Source: Oscillospiraceae bacterium
GTDB lineage: Bacteria; Bacillota; Clostridia; Oscillospirales; Ruminococcaceae
Length of the DNA stretch: 20,978 nucleotides
Direction: 5' to 3'
NCBI GenBank assembly: GCA_019423755.1
Contig: JAHZAU010000026.1
Coordinates: forward strand, 1 to 20,978
The position numbers and the translations under genes were made by a program. Positions 5,970 to 12,803 of the stretch are shown one piece after another (positions within the stretch are counted from its first letter, which is position 1; the number at the start of each line of letters is the position of its first letter). Under the pieces are notes generated by a model. It was not told the DNA's origin and did not search any database. It saw only the letters and a list, made by a program, of their open reading frames with translations.

Positions 5970-8900
5970 ATGTCAGTTTACAGAACGTATGTTGAAAAGA
6001 AACTCCCGTTTGCCGTGGAAGCCAAGGGCGTCCTGGCGGATATCCACAATTCCCTGGGTATCCAGTCGGCCAAAAGCGTCCGCATCCTCAACCGCTACGA
6101 CGTAGAGGATATTTCTGCGGAAGACTTCGAGATGGCAAAACGCACCATCCTTTCGGAGCCCCAGGTGGATACCGTTTCCGCCCAGCTGCCCAAGCTTGCT
6201 GCAGACGAGCGGATGTTCGCCGTGCAGTTTTTGCCCGGTCAGTTTGACCAGCGCGCCGACTCCGCTGCCCAGTGCATCCAGCTGGCGGCCCAGCATCAGC
6301 GCCCCACCGTGGCTTCTGCCAAGGTCTACATCATCAGCGGCCCGGTGACCGACGAGGAATTTGCCCGCATCAAGGCAAACCTCATCAACCCCGTGGAGGC
6401 CATGGAAGCTTCCCTGGAGCCGGTCGAGACCCTGCACACTCCCTATGACGTCCCCGCCGATGTTGCCGTGCTGGAGGACTTCAACTCCCTGGACGAGGAA
6501 GGCCTGCGCCAGTTTATCGCTCACTACGGCCTGGCTATGGACTTGGGGGACATCCAGTTCTGCCAGAAGTACTTCAAGGAGACCGAAAAGCGCGCTCCTA
6601 CCATCACCGAGATCCGCATGATCGACACCTACTGGTCCGACCACTGCCGCCACACCACCTTCTCCACCCGCATCGAAGGGGTGGACATCCAGGCGGATTA
6701 CGTCAAGGACGCTTACAACGACTACCTGCAGCTGCGCCAGAAGCTCTACGCCGGTAAGGACAAGCCCATGACCCTGATGGATCTGGCGGTCATCGGCGGC
6801 AAGGCCCTCAAGGCCCAGGGCAAGCTCAACGACCTGGACGAGTCCGAAGAGATCAACGCCTGCTCGGTCCGCATCAAGGTGGACGTAGACGGCGAGGACC
6901 AGGACTGGCTGCTTCAGTTTAAAAACGAGACCCACAACCATCCTACCGAGATCGAGCCCTTCGGCGGCGCAGCCACCTGCCTGGGCGGCGCTATCCGCGA
7001 CCCGCTGTCTGGCCGTGCTTACATCTACCAGGCGATGCGTGTCACCGGCGCAGCCGACCCGCTGACCCCCTTCGCCGACACTATCCCCGGCAAGCTGCCC
7101 CAGAAGAAGATCGTCACCACCGCCGCTGCCGGTTACAGCTCCTACGGCAACCAGATCGGTCTGGCTACTGGCCAGGTCAACGAGGTATATCACCCCGGTT
7201 ATGTGGCCAAGCGTATGGAGATCGGCGCCGTTATCGGTGCTGTTCCGGCTGACCACGTGATCCGTGAGGAACCCGCCCCCGGCGATGTGGTCATCCTGCT
7301 GGGCGGCAAGACCGGCCGCGACGGCTGCGGCGGCGCCACCGGTTCCTCCAAGTCCCACAACGTCTCCTCCCTGTCCACCTGCGGCGCCGAGGTCCAGAAG
7401 GGCAACCCGCCGGAGGAAAGAAAGATCCAGCGCCTGTTCCGGGACGGCGATGTTACCCGCATGATCAAACGCTGCAACGACTTCGGCGCAGGCGGTGTCT
7501 CGGTAGCCATCGGCGAGCTGGCCGACGGCCTGGACATCAACCTGGACCTGGTTCCCAAGAAATATGACGGCCTGGACGGCACCGAGCTTGCCATCAGTGA
7601 GTCTCAGGAAAGAATGGCTGTTGTGGTCCGCGCCGAGGATGCTCCCCGCTTCCTGGAAGCTGCCGACCGGGAAAACCTGCAGGCGACCGTGGTCGCTACC
7701 GTGACCGAGTCTCCGCGTCTGGTGATGCATTGGAGAGACAAGGTCATCGTGGACCTGTCCCGCGAGTTCCTGGGCTCCAACGGCGCGCCCAAGTTCACCC
7801 ACATCGTAGCGGAAGCTCCCGCTAAATCCGAAGGCCATCCGGCTCACAACCCCGTCTCCTTCCAGGAGCAGGTGGAGCGCCTCATGAGCCGTCTGAACAC
7901 CTGCTGCCAGAAGGGTCTGTCCGACCGCTTCGACTCCACCATCGGCGCTGGTACCGTGCTCATGCCCTACGGCGGCAAGACCCAGATGACCCCCGCCCAG
8001 GCCATGGCTGCCAAGATCCCGCTGGTCAAAGGCGAGACCAACACCGTCTCCCTCATGGCTTGGGGCTTTGACCCGATGATCTCCTCCCGCAGCCCCTTCC
8101 ACGGCGCACAGATGGCGGTCATTGAGTCCATCGCCAAGATCATCGCCGCCGGCGGCAGCCGCAGCAAGTGCTGGCTCAGCTTCCAGGAATACTTCGAGAA
8201 GATCGGCTCCGACCCCAAACGCTGGGGCAAGCCCTTCCAGGCTCTGCTGGGCGCCCTGCGGGCACAGTTGGAGCTGGGCTGCGCCGCCATCGGAGGTAAG
8301 GACTCCATGTCCGGTTCCTTCGAGGACATCGACGTTCCCCCGACGCTGGTTTCCTTCGCCGTGTCGGTAGCCAAAAATCAGAACATCCGCTCCGGCGAGT
8401 TCAAGGAGGCCGGTCACCCGGTTTACCTGCTGCTGCCTCAGTACGATAAGGACGGCCTGCCGGTTTACGAAAGCGTCCGCAAGGTCTTTGATGAGATGGA
8501 GGCCCTGGTGGCTTCCGGCAAGGTCAAAGCGGTATACACCATGGGCAGTGCCGGTCTGCTGGAAGCCCTGTGCAAGATGAGCTTCGGCAACCGCATCGGC
8601 TTTGCTGCCAGCGAGAAGATCGGCCCCAGAGAGCTGTATCATCCTGTTTACGGCGGCTTCGTCTTCGAGGCAGCCGAGCCGGTAGAGACCTCCGCCGTCC
8701 GCATCGGCGACACCGTTTCCGCCTTCTCCCTGAGCGTCAACGGCGAGACCGCCGACCTGCAGCAGGTCCAGGAAGCCTGGGAAGCCAAGCTGGAACCGGT
8801 TTACCCCCGCAAGACCCAGTCCGAGGAGACCGTCACCCCCACCTTCTCCTACGAGGCCAAGGAACGCATCACCTGCCGTACCAAGGTGGCCCGTCCCTCG

Positions 8901-9692
8901 GTGCTGATCCCCGTCTTCCCCGGTACCAACTGCGAGTACGACACCGCCCGCGCCTTTGAGCGTGCCGGCGCCGAAGCGCACATCCTGGTGGTCCGCAACC
9001 AGACCTCCGAGCAGATCCACGAGTCGGTGGAGCGCTTCCGCGAACTGTGCCGTCAATCCAACATCATCGCCATCCCCGGCGGCTTCAGCGGCGGCGACGA
9101 GCCCGAAGGCTCCGCCAAGTTCATCACCTCCTTCTTCCGCAACCCGTTTGTTACCGAGGAGGTTATGGAACTGCTGACAAACCGCGACGGCCTTATGTGC
9201 GGTATCTGCAACGGCTTCCAGGCGCTGGTGAAGCTGGGTCTGGTGCCTTACGGCAAGATCATCGACACCGATGACACCTGCCCGACCCTGACCTACAACC
9301 TGATCAACCGCCACCAGTCCGCACTGGTACGCACCCGCATCGCTTCCAACCAGTCCCCCTGGCTGATGCACACCCAGGTGGGCGATATCCACACGGTGGC
9401 CATCTCCCACGGCGAGGGCCGCTTCGTAGCAAGCCCCGAGCTGGTGCAGCAGCTGGCCGAAAACGGTCAGATCGCCACCCAGTATGTGGACCTGGACGGC
9501 AAGCCCACCCAGGATTGGAGATTCAACCCCAACGGCTCGGTTTGCGCCATTGAGGGTATCACCTCTCCCGACGGCCGCGTCTTCGGCAAGATGGCGCACT
9601 CCGAGCGCTTCTGCGGCGGCCTGTACGTCAATGTCCCCGGCGAAAAGGACCAGAAGATGTTCCAGGGCGCAGTGGACTACTTCCGCGGCTAA
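5970..9692 (+). CDS. purL: Phosphoribosylformylglycinamidine synthase, single-chain (FGAM synthetase)
   Basis: This enzyme catalyses step four of purine synthesis: FGAR + glutamine + ATP gives FGAM. The 1240-aa protein is the large fused type, with synthetase and glutaminase in one chain, rather than the purS/purL/purQ three-subunit form. YWSDHCRHTTF (about 221-231) is the conserved linker/catalytic segment, and NETHNHPT near 320 belongs to the first ATP-grasp-like half. The C-terminal class I glutaminase has VFPGTNCEYD, GGFSGGDEPEGS, the nucleophile elbow GICNGFQ (C1080) and HGEGRF with H1147/E1149. AGGAG lies 8 nt before the ATG at 5970, so the upstream GTG at 5961, which overlaps that site, is not used. 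It is flanked by its own promoter and a very strong terminator, with no other pur gene in view. Confidence 0.97.
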   Translation: MSVYRTYVEKKLPFAVEAKGVLADIHNSLGIQSAKSVRILNRYDVEDISAEDFEMAKRTILSEPQVDTVSAQLPKLAADERMFAVQFLPGQFDQRADSAAQCIQLAAQHQRPTVASAKVYIISGPVTDEEFARIKANLINPVEAMEASLEPVETLHTPYDVPADVAVLEDFNSLDEEGLRQFIAHYGLAMDLGDIQFCQKYFKETEKRAPTITEIRMIDTYWSDHCRHTTFSTRIEGVDIQADYVKDAYNDYLQLRQKLYAGKDKPMTLMDLAVIGGKALKAQGKLNDLDESEEINACSVRIKVDVDGEDQDWLLQFKNETHNHPTEIEPFGGAATCLGGAIRDPLSGRAYIYQAMRVTGAADPLTPFADTIPGKLPQKKIVTTAAAGYSSYGNQIGLATGQVNEVYHPGYVAKRMEIGAVIGAVPADHVIREEPAPGDVVILLGGKTGRDGCGGATGSSKSHNVSSLSTCGAEVQKGNPPEERKIQRLFRDGDVTRMIKRCNDFGAGGVSVAIGELADGLDINLDLVPKKYDGLDGTELAISESQERMAVVVRAEDAPRFLEAADRENLQATVVATVTESPRLVMHWRDKVIVDLSREFLGSNGAPKFTHIVAEAPAKSEGHPAHNPVSFQEQVERLMSRLNTCCQKGLSDRFDSTIGAGTVLMPYGGKTQMTPAQAMAAKIPLVKGETNTVSLMAWGFDPMISSRSPFHGAQMAVIESIAKIIAAGGSRSKCWLSFQEYFEKIGSDPKRWGKPFQALLGALRAQLELGCAAIGGKDSMSGSFEDIDVPPTLVSFAVSVAKNQNIRSGEFKEAGHPVYLLLPQYDKDGLPVYESVRKVFDEMEALVASGKVKAVYTMGSAGLLEALCKMSFGNRIGFAASEKIGPRELYHPVYGGFVFEAAEPVETSAVRIGDTVSAFSLSVNGETADLQQVQEAWEAKLEPVYPRKTQSEETVTPTFSYEAKERITCRTKVARPSVLIPVFPGTNCEYDTARAFERAGAEAHILVVRNQTSEQIHESVERFRELCRQSNIIAIPGGFSGGDEPEGSAKFITSFFRNPFVTEEVMELLTNRDGLMCGICNGFQALVKLGLVPYGKIIDTDDTCPTLTYNLINRHQSALVRTRIASNQSPWLMHTQVGDIHTVAISHGEGRFVASPELVQQLAENGQIATQYVDLDGKPTQDWRFNPNGSVCAIEGITSPDGRVFGKMAHSERFCGGLYVNVPGEKDQKMFQGAVDYFRG

Positions 9693-9714
9693 TCCCCATA
9701 AAACCAAACGATCC

Positions 9715-9749
9715 GCGCCCCGGCTTTCCCAAAAGCCGGGGCGCTTTTT
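9715..9749 (+). terminator. Strong Rho-independent terminator of purL
   Basis: A perfect 13-bp stem (9715-9727 with 9732-9744), 4-nt loop CCCA, then five Ts. It begins 22 nt after the purL stop codon. Confidence 0.97.
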
Positions 9750-9773
9750 GCAGGCGTTATTTACGCTGGGGGC

Positions 9774-9803
9774 TTGTACCCGGTCAAAAGCGGGTGCTAT
9801 ACT
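9774..9803 (+). promoter_or_regulatory. Extended -10 promoter with an inverted repeat in its spacer
   Basis: Extended -10 TGCTATACT (9795-9803) with a poor -35 TTGTAC (9774-9779) at 18 bp. The spacer contains ACCCG-N8-CGGGT (9778-9782 with 9791-9795), which could be an operator. It is placed to drive the DUF4177-like gene. Confidence 0.55.
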
Positions 9804-9834
9804 GGGAAAAACCAAGGAAAAGGAAGGCGTTTTT

Positions 9835-10068
9835 ATGAAGAAGTACGAGTACCAGTTTATCCGGGTGCCGCGTGTGGTGGAGAAGAAGGGCTTTTTGCAG
9901 TCGGCCCCGTCGGGAGCCACCTTCGAAGCCTGCAAGGAGGTCATCCGCCAGGAGGCGGAGAAGGGCTGGCGCTTCAAGCAGGTGGTGGTCCCCTTCAATG
10001 AAAAGATGGCCATGTATGGCTCGGACGGCTACGAGATCATCTTTGAGCGGGAAGCCGAAGAGGAATAG
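9835..10068 (+). CDS. Small DUF4177-like protein, function unknown
   Basis: A 77-aa cytosolic protein with the pattern of the DUF4177 family: an N-terminal strand YEYQFIRVP (4-12), an amphipathic helix FEACKEVIRQEAEKGW (30-45), then strands FKQVVVPF and YEIIFERE. There is no signal peptide, no membrane segment and no catalytic motif. The ATG at 9835 follows an AAGGAA site. The next small gene starts 3 nt after its stop, so the two are surely cotranscribed. The family name rests on overall pattern rather than a search, and no function is known. Confidence 0.8.
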   Translation: MKKYEYQFIRVPRVVEKKGFLQSAPSGATFEACKEVIRQEAEKGWRFKQVVVPFNEKMAMYGSDGYEIIFEREAEEE

Positions 10069-10071
10069 GGG

Positions 10072-10401
10072 ATGGAAAAACACCACTGGTCCCGGGAGGA
10101 GGTACGGCAGTACCGCCGGGAAAGAAGGAGCCTGGTTTCCTACAACCCCCAGGACGCAAACCTTTGGGTGAAAAAGGAGCGGGGCATCTGCGCCTGGACC
10201 CTCAACTGGGGCAACCCGAAAGGGGGGGCTGCTCTGTTTGACGGCTGCGGCGGGGGCTGTGCTGCGGGCGGTGGTTTTGCGGTAAAAAGTTGCGGTCCGG
10301 CGGGTGCGGGAAGGAGCATTTTGCCCCAAAAGCGGCCTGCTGCGGCGGGAGGGGCTGTGCAAACCGCAAAAACCGCCGAAATCCAGAAAAAACCCGCGTA
10401 A
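10072..10401 (+). CDS. Small hypothetical protein, DUF5808-like N-terminal half; reading frame may be disturbed at a G7 tract
   Basis: The first ~50 residues look like real protein: a charged stretch (HHWSREEVRQYRRERR), then NPQDANLWVKKERG and WTLNWGNPKG, which resembles the DUF5808 pattern (D..LWV.KR.G..WTLN...P). Right after this comes a run of seven Gs (10222-10228). Downstream the frame is low-complexity Gly/Ala/Pro sequence to residue 109 and looks like translated shadow. Dropping one G gives a short hydrophobic tail (LLCLTAAAGAVLRAVVLR) and a stop at 10283-10285, 70 residues in all. The ATG is 3 nt after the preceding stop, with GAGGA 8 nt upstream. The N-terminal half is likely real; where the protein ends is uncertain. 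Confidence 0.6.
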   Translation: MEKHHWSREEVRQYRRERRSLVSYNPQDANLWVKKERGICAWTLNWGNPKGGAALFDGCGGGCAAGGGFAVKSCGPAGAGRSILPQKRPAAAGGAVQTAKTAEIQKKPA

Positions 10402-10405
10402 ATCC

Positions 10406-10434
10406 TTGACAAAGCAGGGGCTGGATATTATAAT
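10406..10434 (+). promoter_or_regulatory. Perfect-consensus sigma-A promoter of yceD-rpmF
   Basis: TTGACA (10406-10411), 17-bp spacer, TATAAT (10429-10434): exact consensus in both boxes with ideal spacing. It is the strongest promoter in the window, fitting a ribosomal protein operon. Confidence 0.95.
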
Positions 10435-10441
10435 AAATCCT

Positions 10442-10604
10442 GTTATGAACTGATTCGGAGGGGGCAGTCTGTCCCCGGAAAGGTGCGTTTCACTGGCGGG
10501 ACGCATGGGGTCAGCTCATGCTGTAATAGATCCGAAGAAAGCTATTACATCATGAATCCCACCAAAGCAGGCCGAAACGCTTTGGGGTGGAAAGGAAAGT
10601 CATT
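10442..10604 (+). other. Structured 5' leader of yceD-rpmF (untranslated or with mini-ORFs)
   Basis: About 160 nt separate the promoter from the yceD ATG. I see four local inverted repeats: 10460-10466 with 10470-10476 (7 bp, 3-nt loop); 10484-10488 with 10501-10505 (5 bp); 10522-10529 with 10542-10549 (8 bp perfect, 12-nt loop); and CCACC-AAAGC 10559-10568 with GCTTT-gg-GGTGG 10579-10590 (10 bp with a 2-nt bulge). The last ends just before the AAGGAAAG ribosome site. None has a T run, so control of translation or RNA processing is more likely than termination. No T-box or known riboswitch signature was recognised. Confidence 0.5.
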
Positions 10605-11099
10605 ATGCTGCTTGACCTGAAAAAACTGTTCGACGGCGCCCAGCAGAGCCTCCCGTTTTCGCTGGAGCTGGATCTGTGCGACTTTGAGCAGTGGGGTGAA
10701 AAACCGTTCCAAGGACCGGTCGCCCTGCAAGGAGAGGTCACAAACCGCGCCGGGATCGTCACCCTGCGTTACCAGGCGGACTACAAGCTGAAAGCCAGCT
10801 GTGCGCGCTGTCTGGAGCCGGTGGAGCGGGTGGAACACAAGGAGTTTTCTCACACCGTGGTCCGCAAGCTGTACCAAGAGGAAGACGACGATTACGTTGT
10901 GGTGGAGGATGGGATCCTGAACCTGGATCAGTTGGCCCAGGACGACATACTGCTTGAACTACCAATCAAGATGGTGTGCGGTCCTGACTGCAAGGGACTT
11001 TGCCCGCAGTGTGGGTGCAATCTCAACCGTGAGAGCTGCAGCTGCAAACAGGACGACTGGACGCCGGGGAGCAGAAAGGCTTTCGCCGATTTACTTTAA
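10605..11099 (+). CDS. yceD: YceD family (DUF177) 23S rRNA accumulation protein
   Basis: This 164-aa protein belongs to DUF177. Family members support accumulation of 23S rRNA/large-subunit assembly and are nearly always encoded next to rpmF, as here. It has the usual acidic middle and two cysteine groups: CARC (66-69) and a C-terminal knuckle CGPDCKGLCPQCGCNLN (from C125, with C129, C133, C136, C138), probably metal binding. The ATG at 10605 follows AAGGAAAG. An in-frame GTG at 10587 would overlap that site and the leader hairpin and is not chosen. rpmF begins 41 nt after the stop on the same transcript, which starts at the consensus promoter. Confidence 0.95.
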   Translation: MLLDLKKLFDGAQQSLPFSLELDLCDFEQWGEKPFQGPVALQGEVTNRAGIVTLRYQADYKLKASCARCLEPVERVEHKEFSHTVVRKLYQEEDDDYVVVEDGILNLDQLAQDDILLELPIKMVCGPDCKGLCPQCGCNLNRESCSCKQDDWTPGSRKAFADLL

Positions 11100-11140
11100 C
11101 ACGAAAACTAAAATAGAAACTTGTAAGGAGATGTACGACC

Positions 11141-11323
11141 ATGGCAGTACCGAAGAGAAAAACCTCCCATGCCCGCAAAAATAAAAGACGTTCCAACGTT
11201 TGGAAGCTGGAAGCACCTGCTTTCTGCACCTGCCCCCAGTGCGGCGAGCTGAAGACTCCTCACAGAGTTTGCAGCAACTGCGGTTACTACAAGGGCAGAG
11301 AAGTTATCAAAGTAGAAAGATAA
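11141..11323 (+). CDS. rpmF: 50S ribosomal protein L32
   Basis: The 60-aa protein has the full L32 pattern: MAVPKRKTSHARKNKRR at the basic N-terminus, then a zinc ribbon with CPQC (C31, C34) and CSNC (C44, C47), plus one extra cysteine at 29. This is the zinc-binding (C+) form of L32. AAGGAG lies 10 nt upstream of the ATG. It is the second gene of yceD-rpmF and is followed by a terminator. Confidence 0.98.
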   Translation: MAVPKRKTSHARKNKRRSNVWKLEAPAFCTCPQCGELKTPHRVCSNCGYYKGREVIKVER

Positions 11324-11353
11324 TTTCACTCTGACGTAAAAGAGGAAACACGG

Positions 11354-11390
11354 AGTAGAGGGGGAGCAGCGGTTCCGCCTCTACTTTTTT
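11354..11390 (+). terminator. Terminator after rpmF
   Basis: An 8-bp stem AGTAGAGG/CCTCTACT (11354-11361 with 11378-11385), extended inward past a G/G mismatch by GGA/TCC, followed by six Ts. The DUF512 gene starts only 32 nt later with no recognised promoter, so read-through may feed the downstream genes. Confidence 0.88.
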
Positions 11391-11422
11391 GTTTATCCCC
11401 ATTCCCAAAAAGGAGGAAGCGC

Positions 11423-12736
11423 ATGGCAGTCAGGATCACCGGAGTGGAGCGGGGAACGCCCGCCCGCCGCGCCGGCATCAAGCCGGGAGATACCCTTATC
11501 AGTATCAACAAAAACCCCATCACCGATGTGCTGGATTACCGCTTTTATATGACCGACGAGCATCTGGAACTGCTGCTGTGCGACGCGGAGCGTCAGGTGC
11601 GCACCGTCCAGGTGGAAAAAGAGGAATACGAGGACCTGGGGCTGGAATTCGAGACCTACCTGATGGACAAGCAGATGGGCTGCCGCAACAAGTGCATCTT
11701 CTGCTTTGTGGACCAGATGCCCAAGGGGATGCGCAAGAGCCTTTACTTTAAGGACGACGATACCCGTATGTCCTTCCTCTTCGGCAACTACACCACCTTG
11801 ACCAACCTCAAGGAAAGCGACATCCAGCGCATCATCAAGATGCGCATCAGCCCCATCAATGTGTCGGTGCACACCACCAACCCCCAGCTGCGGGTGCAGA
11901 TGATGGGCAACCCCTTTGCTGGGGAGGCGCTGAAATTCATCCCCATGATGACCGAGGCGGGCATCCGGGTGAACACCCAGTTTGTCCTCTGCCCGGGCAT
12001 CAACGACGGCCCGGAGCTGGAACGCAGCCTGGAAGACCTGGGAAAACTGCTGCCCGGCTTGCAGAGCATCTCGGCGGTGCCGGTGGGACTCACCCGCCAC
12101 CGGGAGGGCCTCTACCCGCTGCGTACCTACACCAAGGAGGAAGCCGCCCAGGTGGTGGATATTATGGAGCACTGGGGGGATAAATTCCTCCAAGAATACG
12201 GCACCCGCACCGCCTATGCCTCCGACGAGTTTTACCTGCTGGCGGAGCGTCCGCTGCCGGACTGCGATTTTTATGAGGACTTTTCCCAGCTGGAAAGCGG
12301 CGTGGGGATGATGACCCTCATGGAGCATGACTTCGCCCTGGCGCTGGAACAGGCGGGCTCCTTCCCCAAGGCCCAGCGCTTTACCATGGCCACCGGGGAG
12401 CTGGCCTGGCCGATGATCGACCGCTTTGCCCGCCAGGTGGAAAAGCAGTTCCCCGGCACCTGCATCCAGGCCCAAAAGATCGTCAACCATTACTTTGGCG
12501 AGACAGTCACCGTGGCGGGACTGGTCACCGCCACCGACCTGCTGGAACAGCTTTCCGGCCTGGATCTGGGAGAGCGGCTGCTGCTGCCGGCCAATATGCT
12601 GCGCCACGAGCAGGACCGCTTCTTAGACGACATGACCTTGGAAGAATTTACCCAGCGCATCGGGGTGCCGGTGGTGCTGGTGGAGAACGACGCCTTCGCC
12701 CTGCTGGACGCCATGCTGGACCAGCCGGCTTGCTAA
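11423..12736 (+). CDS. PDZ / radical-SAM-like / DUF512 protein
   Basis: The 437-aa cytosolic protein has three parts: a PDZ-like N-terminus with GTPARRAGIKPGDTLISINK (11-30), a radical-SAM-type cluster motif CRNKCIFC (C87, C91, C94, spacing Cx3Cx2C), and a C-terminal DUF512 domain (roughly 230-430). The reaction and substrate are unknown. Proteins with this architecture, including a cyanobacterial FeS oxidoreductase-like group, are widespread in Clostridia. The start at 11423 follows AAGGAGG. It lies directly before der, plsY and gpsA in the same direction, an order I know from other Clostridia, which hints at a link to ribosome or RNA maturation (inference). No classical GGE SAM-binding motif is obvious. 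Confidence 0.92.
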   Translation: MAVRITGVERGTPARRAGIKPGDTLISINKNPITDVLDYRFYMTDEHLELLLCDAERQVRTVQVEKEEYEDLGLEFETYLMDKQMGCRNKCIFCFVDQMPKGMRKSLYFKDDDTRMSFLFGNYTTLTNLKESDIQRIIKMRISPINVSVHTTNPQLRVQMMGNPFAGEALKFIPMMTEAGIRVNTQFVLCPGINDGPELERSLEDLGKLLPGLQSISAVPVGLTRHREGLYPLRTYTKEEAAQVVDIMEHWGDKFLQEYGTRTAYASDEFYLLAERPLPDCDFYEDFSQLESGVGMMTLMEHDFALALEQAGSFPKAQRFTMATGELAWPMIDRFARQVEKQFPGTCIQAQKIVNHYFGETVTVAGLVTATDLLEQLSGLDLGERLLLPANMLRHEQDRFLDDMTLEEFTQRIGVPVVLVENDAFALLDAMLDQPAC

Positions 12737-12751
12737 GAGAGAACCCAACAC

Positions 12752-12776
12752 TCCCGGGAAGAACGGACCCCCGGGA
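12752..12776 (+). other. Hairpin between the DUF512 gene and der
   Basis: TCCCGGG (12752-12758) pairs with CCCGGGA (12770-12776) around an 11-nt loop. No T run follows, so it is not a terminator. It may mark RNA processing or adjust der expression. Confidence 0.5.
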
Positions 12777-12803
12777 AATCTGACATAGAAAAGAGTGATA
12801 ACC

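Noticed and set aside
5973..10013. 1346-codon open frame on the minus strand opposite purL
   Set aside because: It is a shadow of purL: GC-rich third positions in the real gene leave the opposite frame free of stops. The translation is Gly/Val/Leu/His-rich with no domain, no ribosome site and no promoter.
10442..10604. T-box leader before yceD
   Set aside because: There is no AGGGTGGNACCGCG-type antiterminator sequence and no terminator T run, and the downstream genes are not aminoacyl-tRNA or amino-acid genes.
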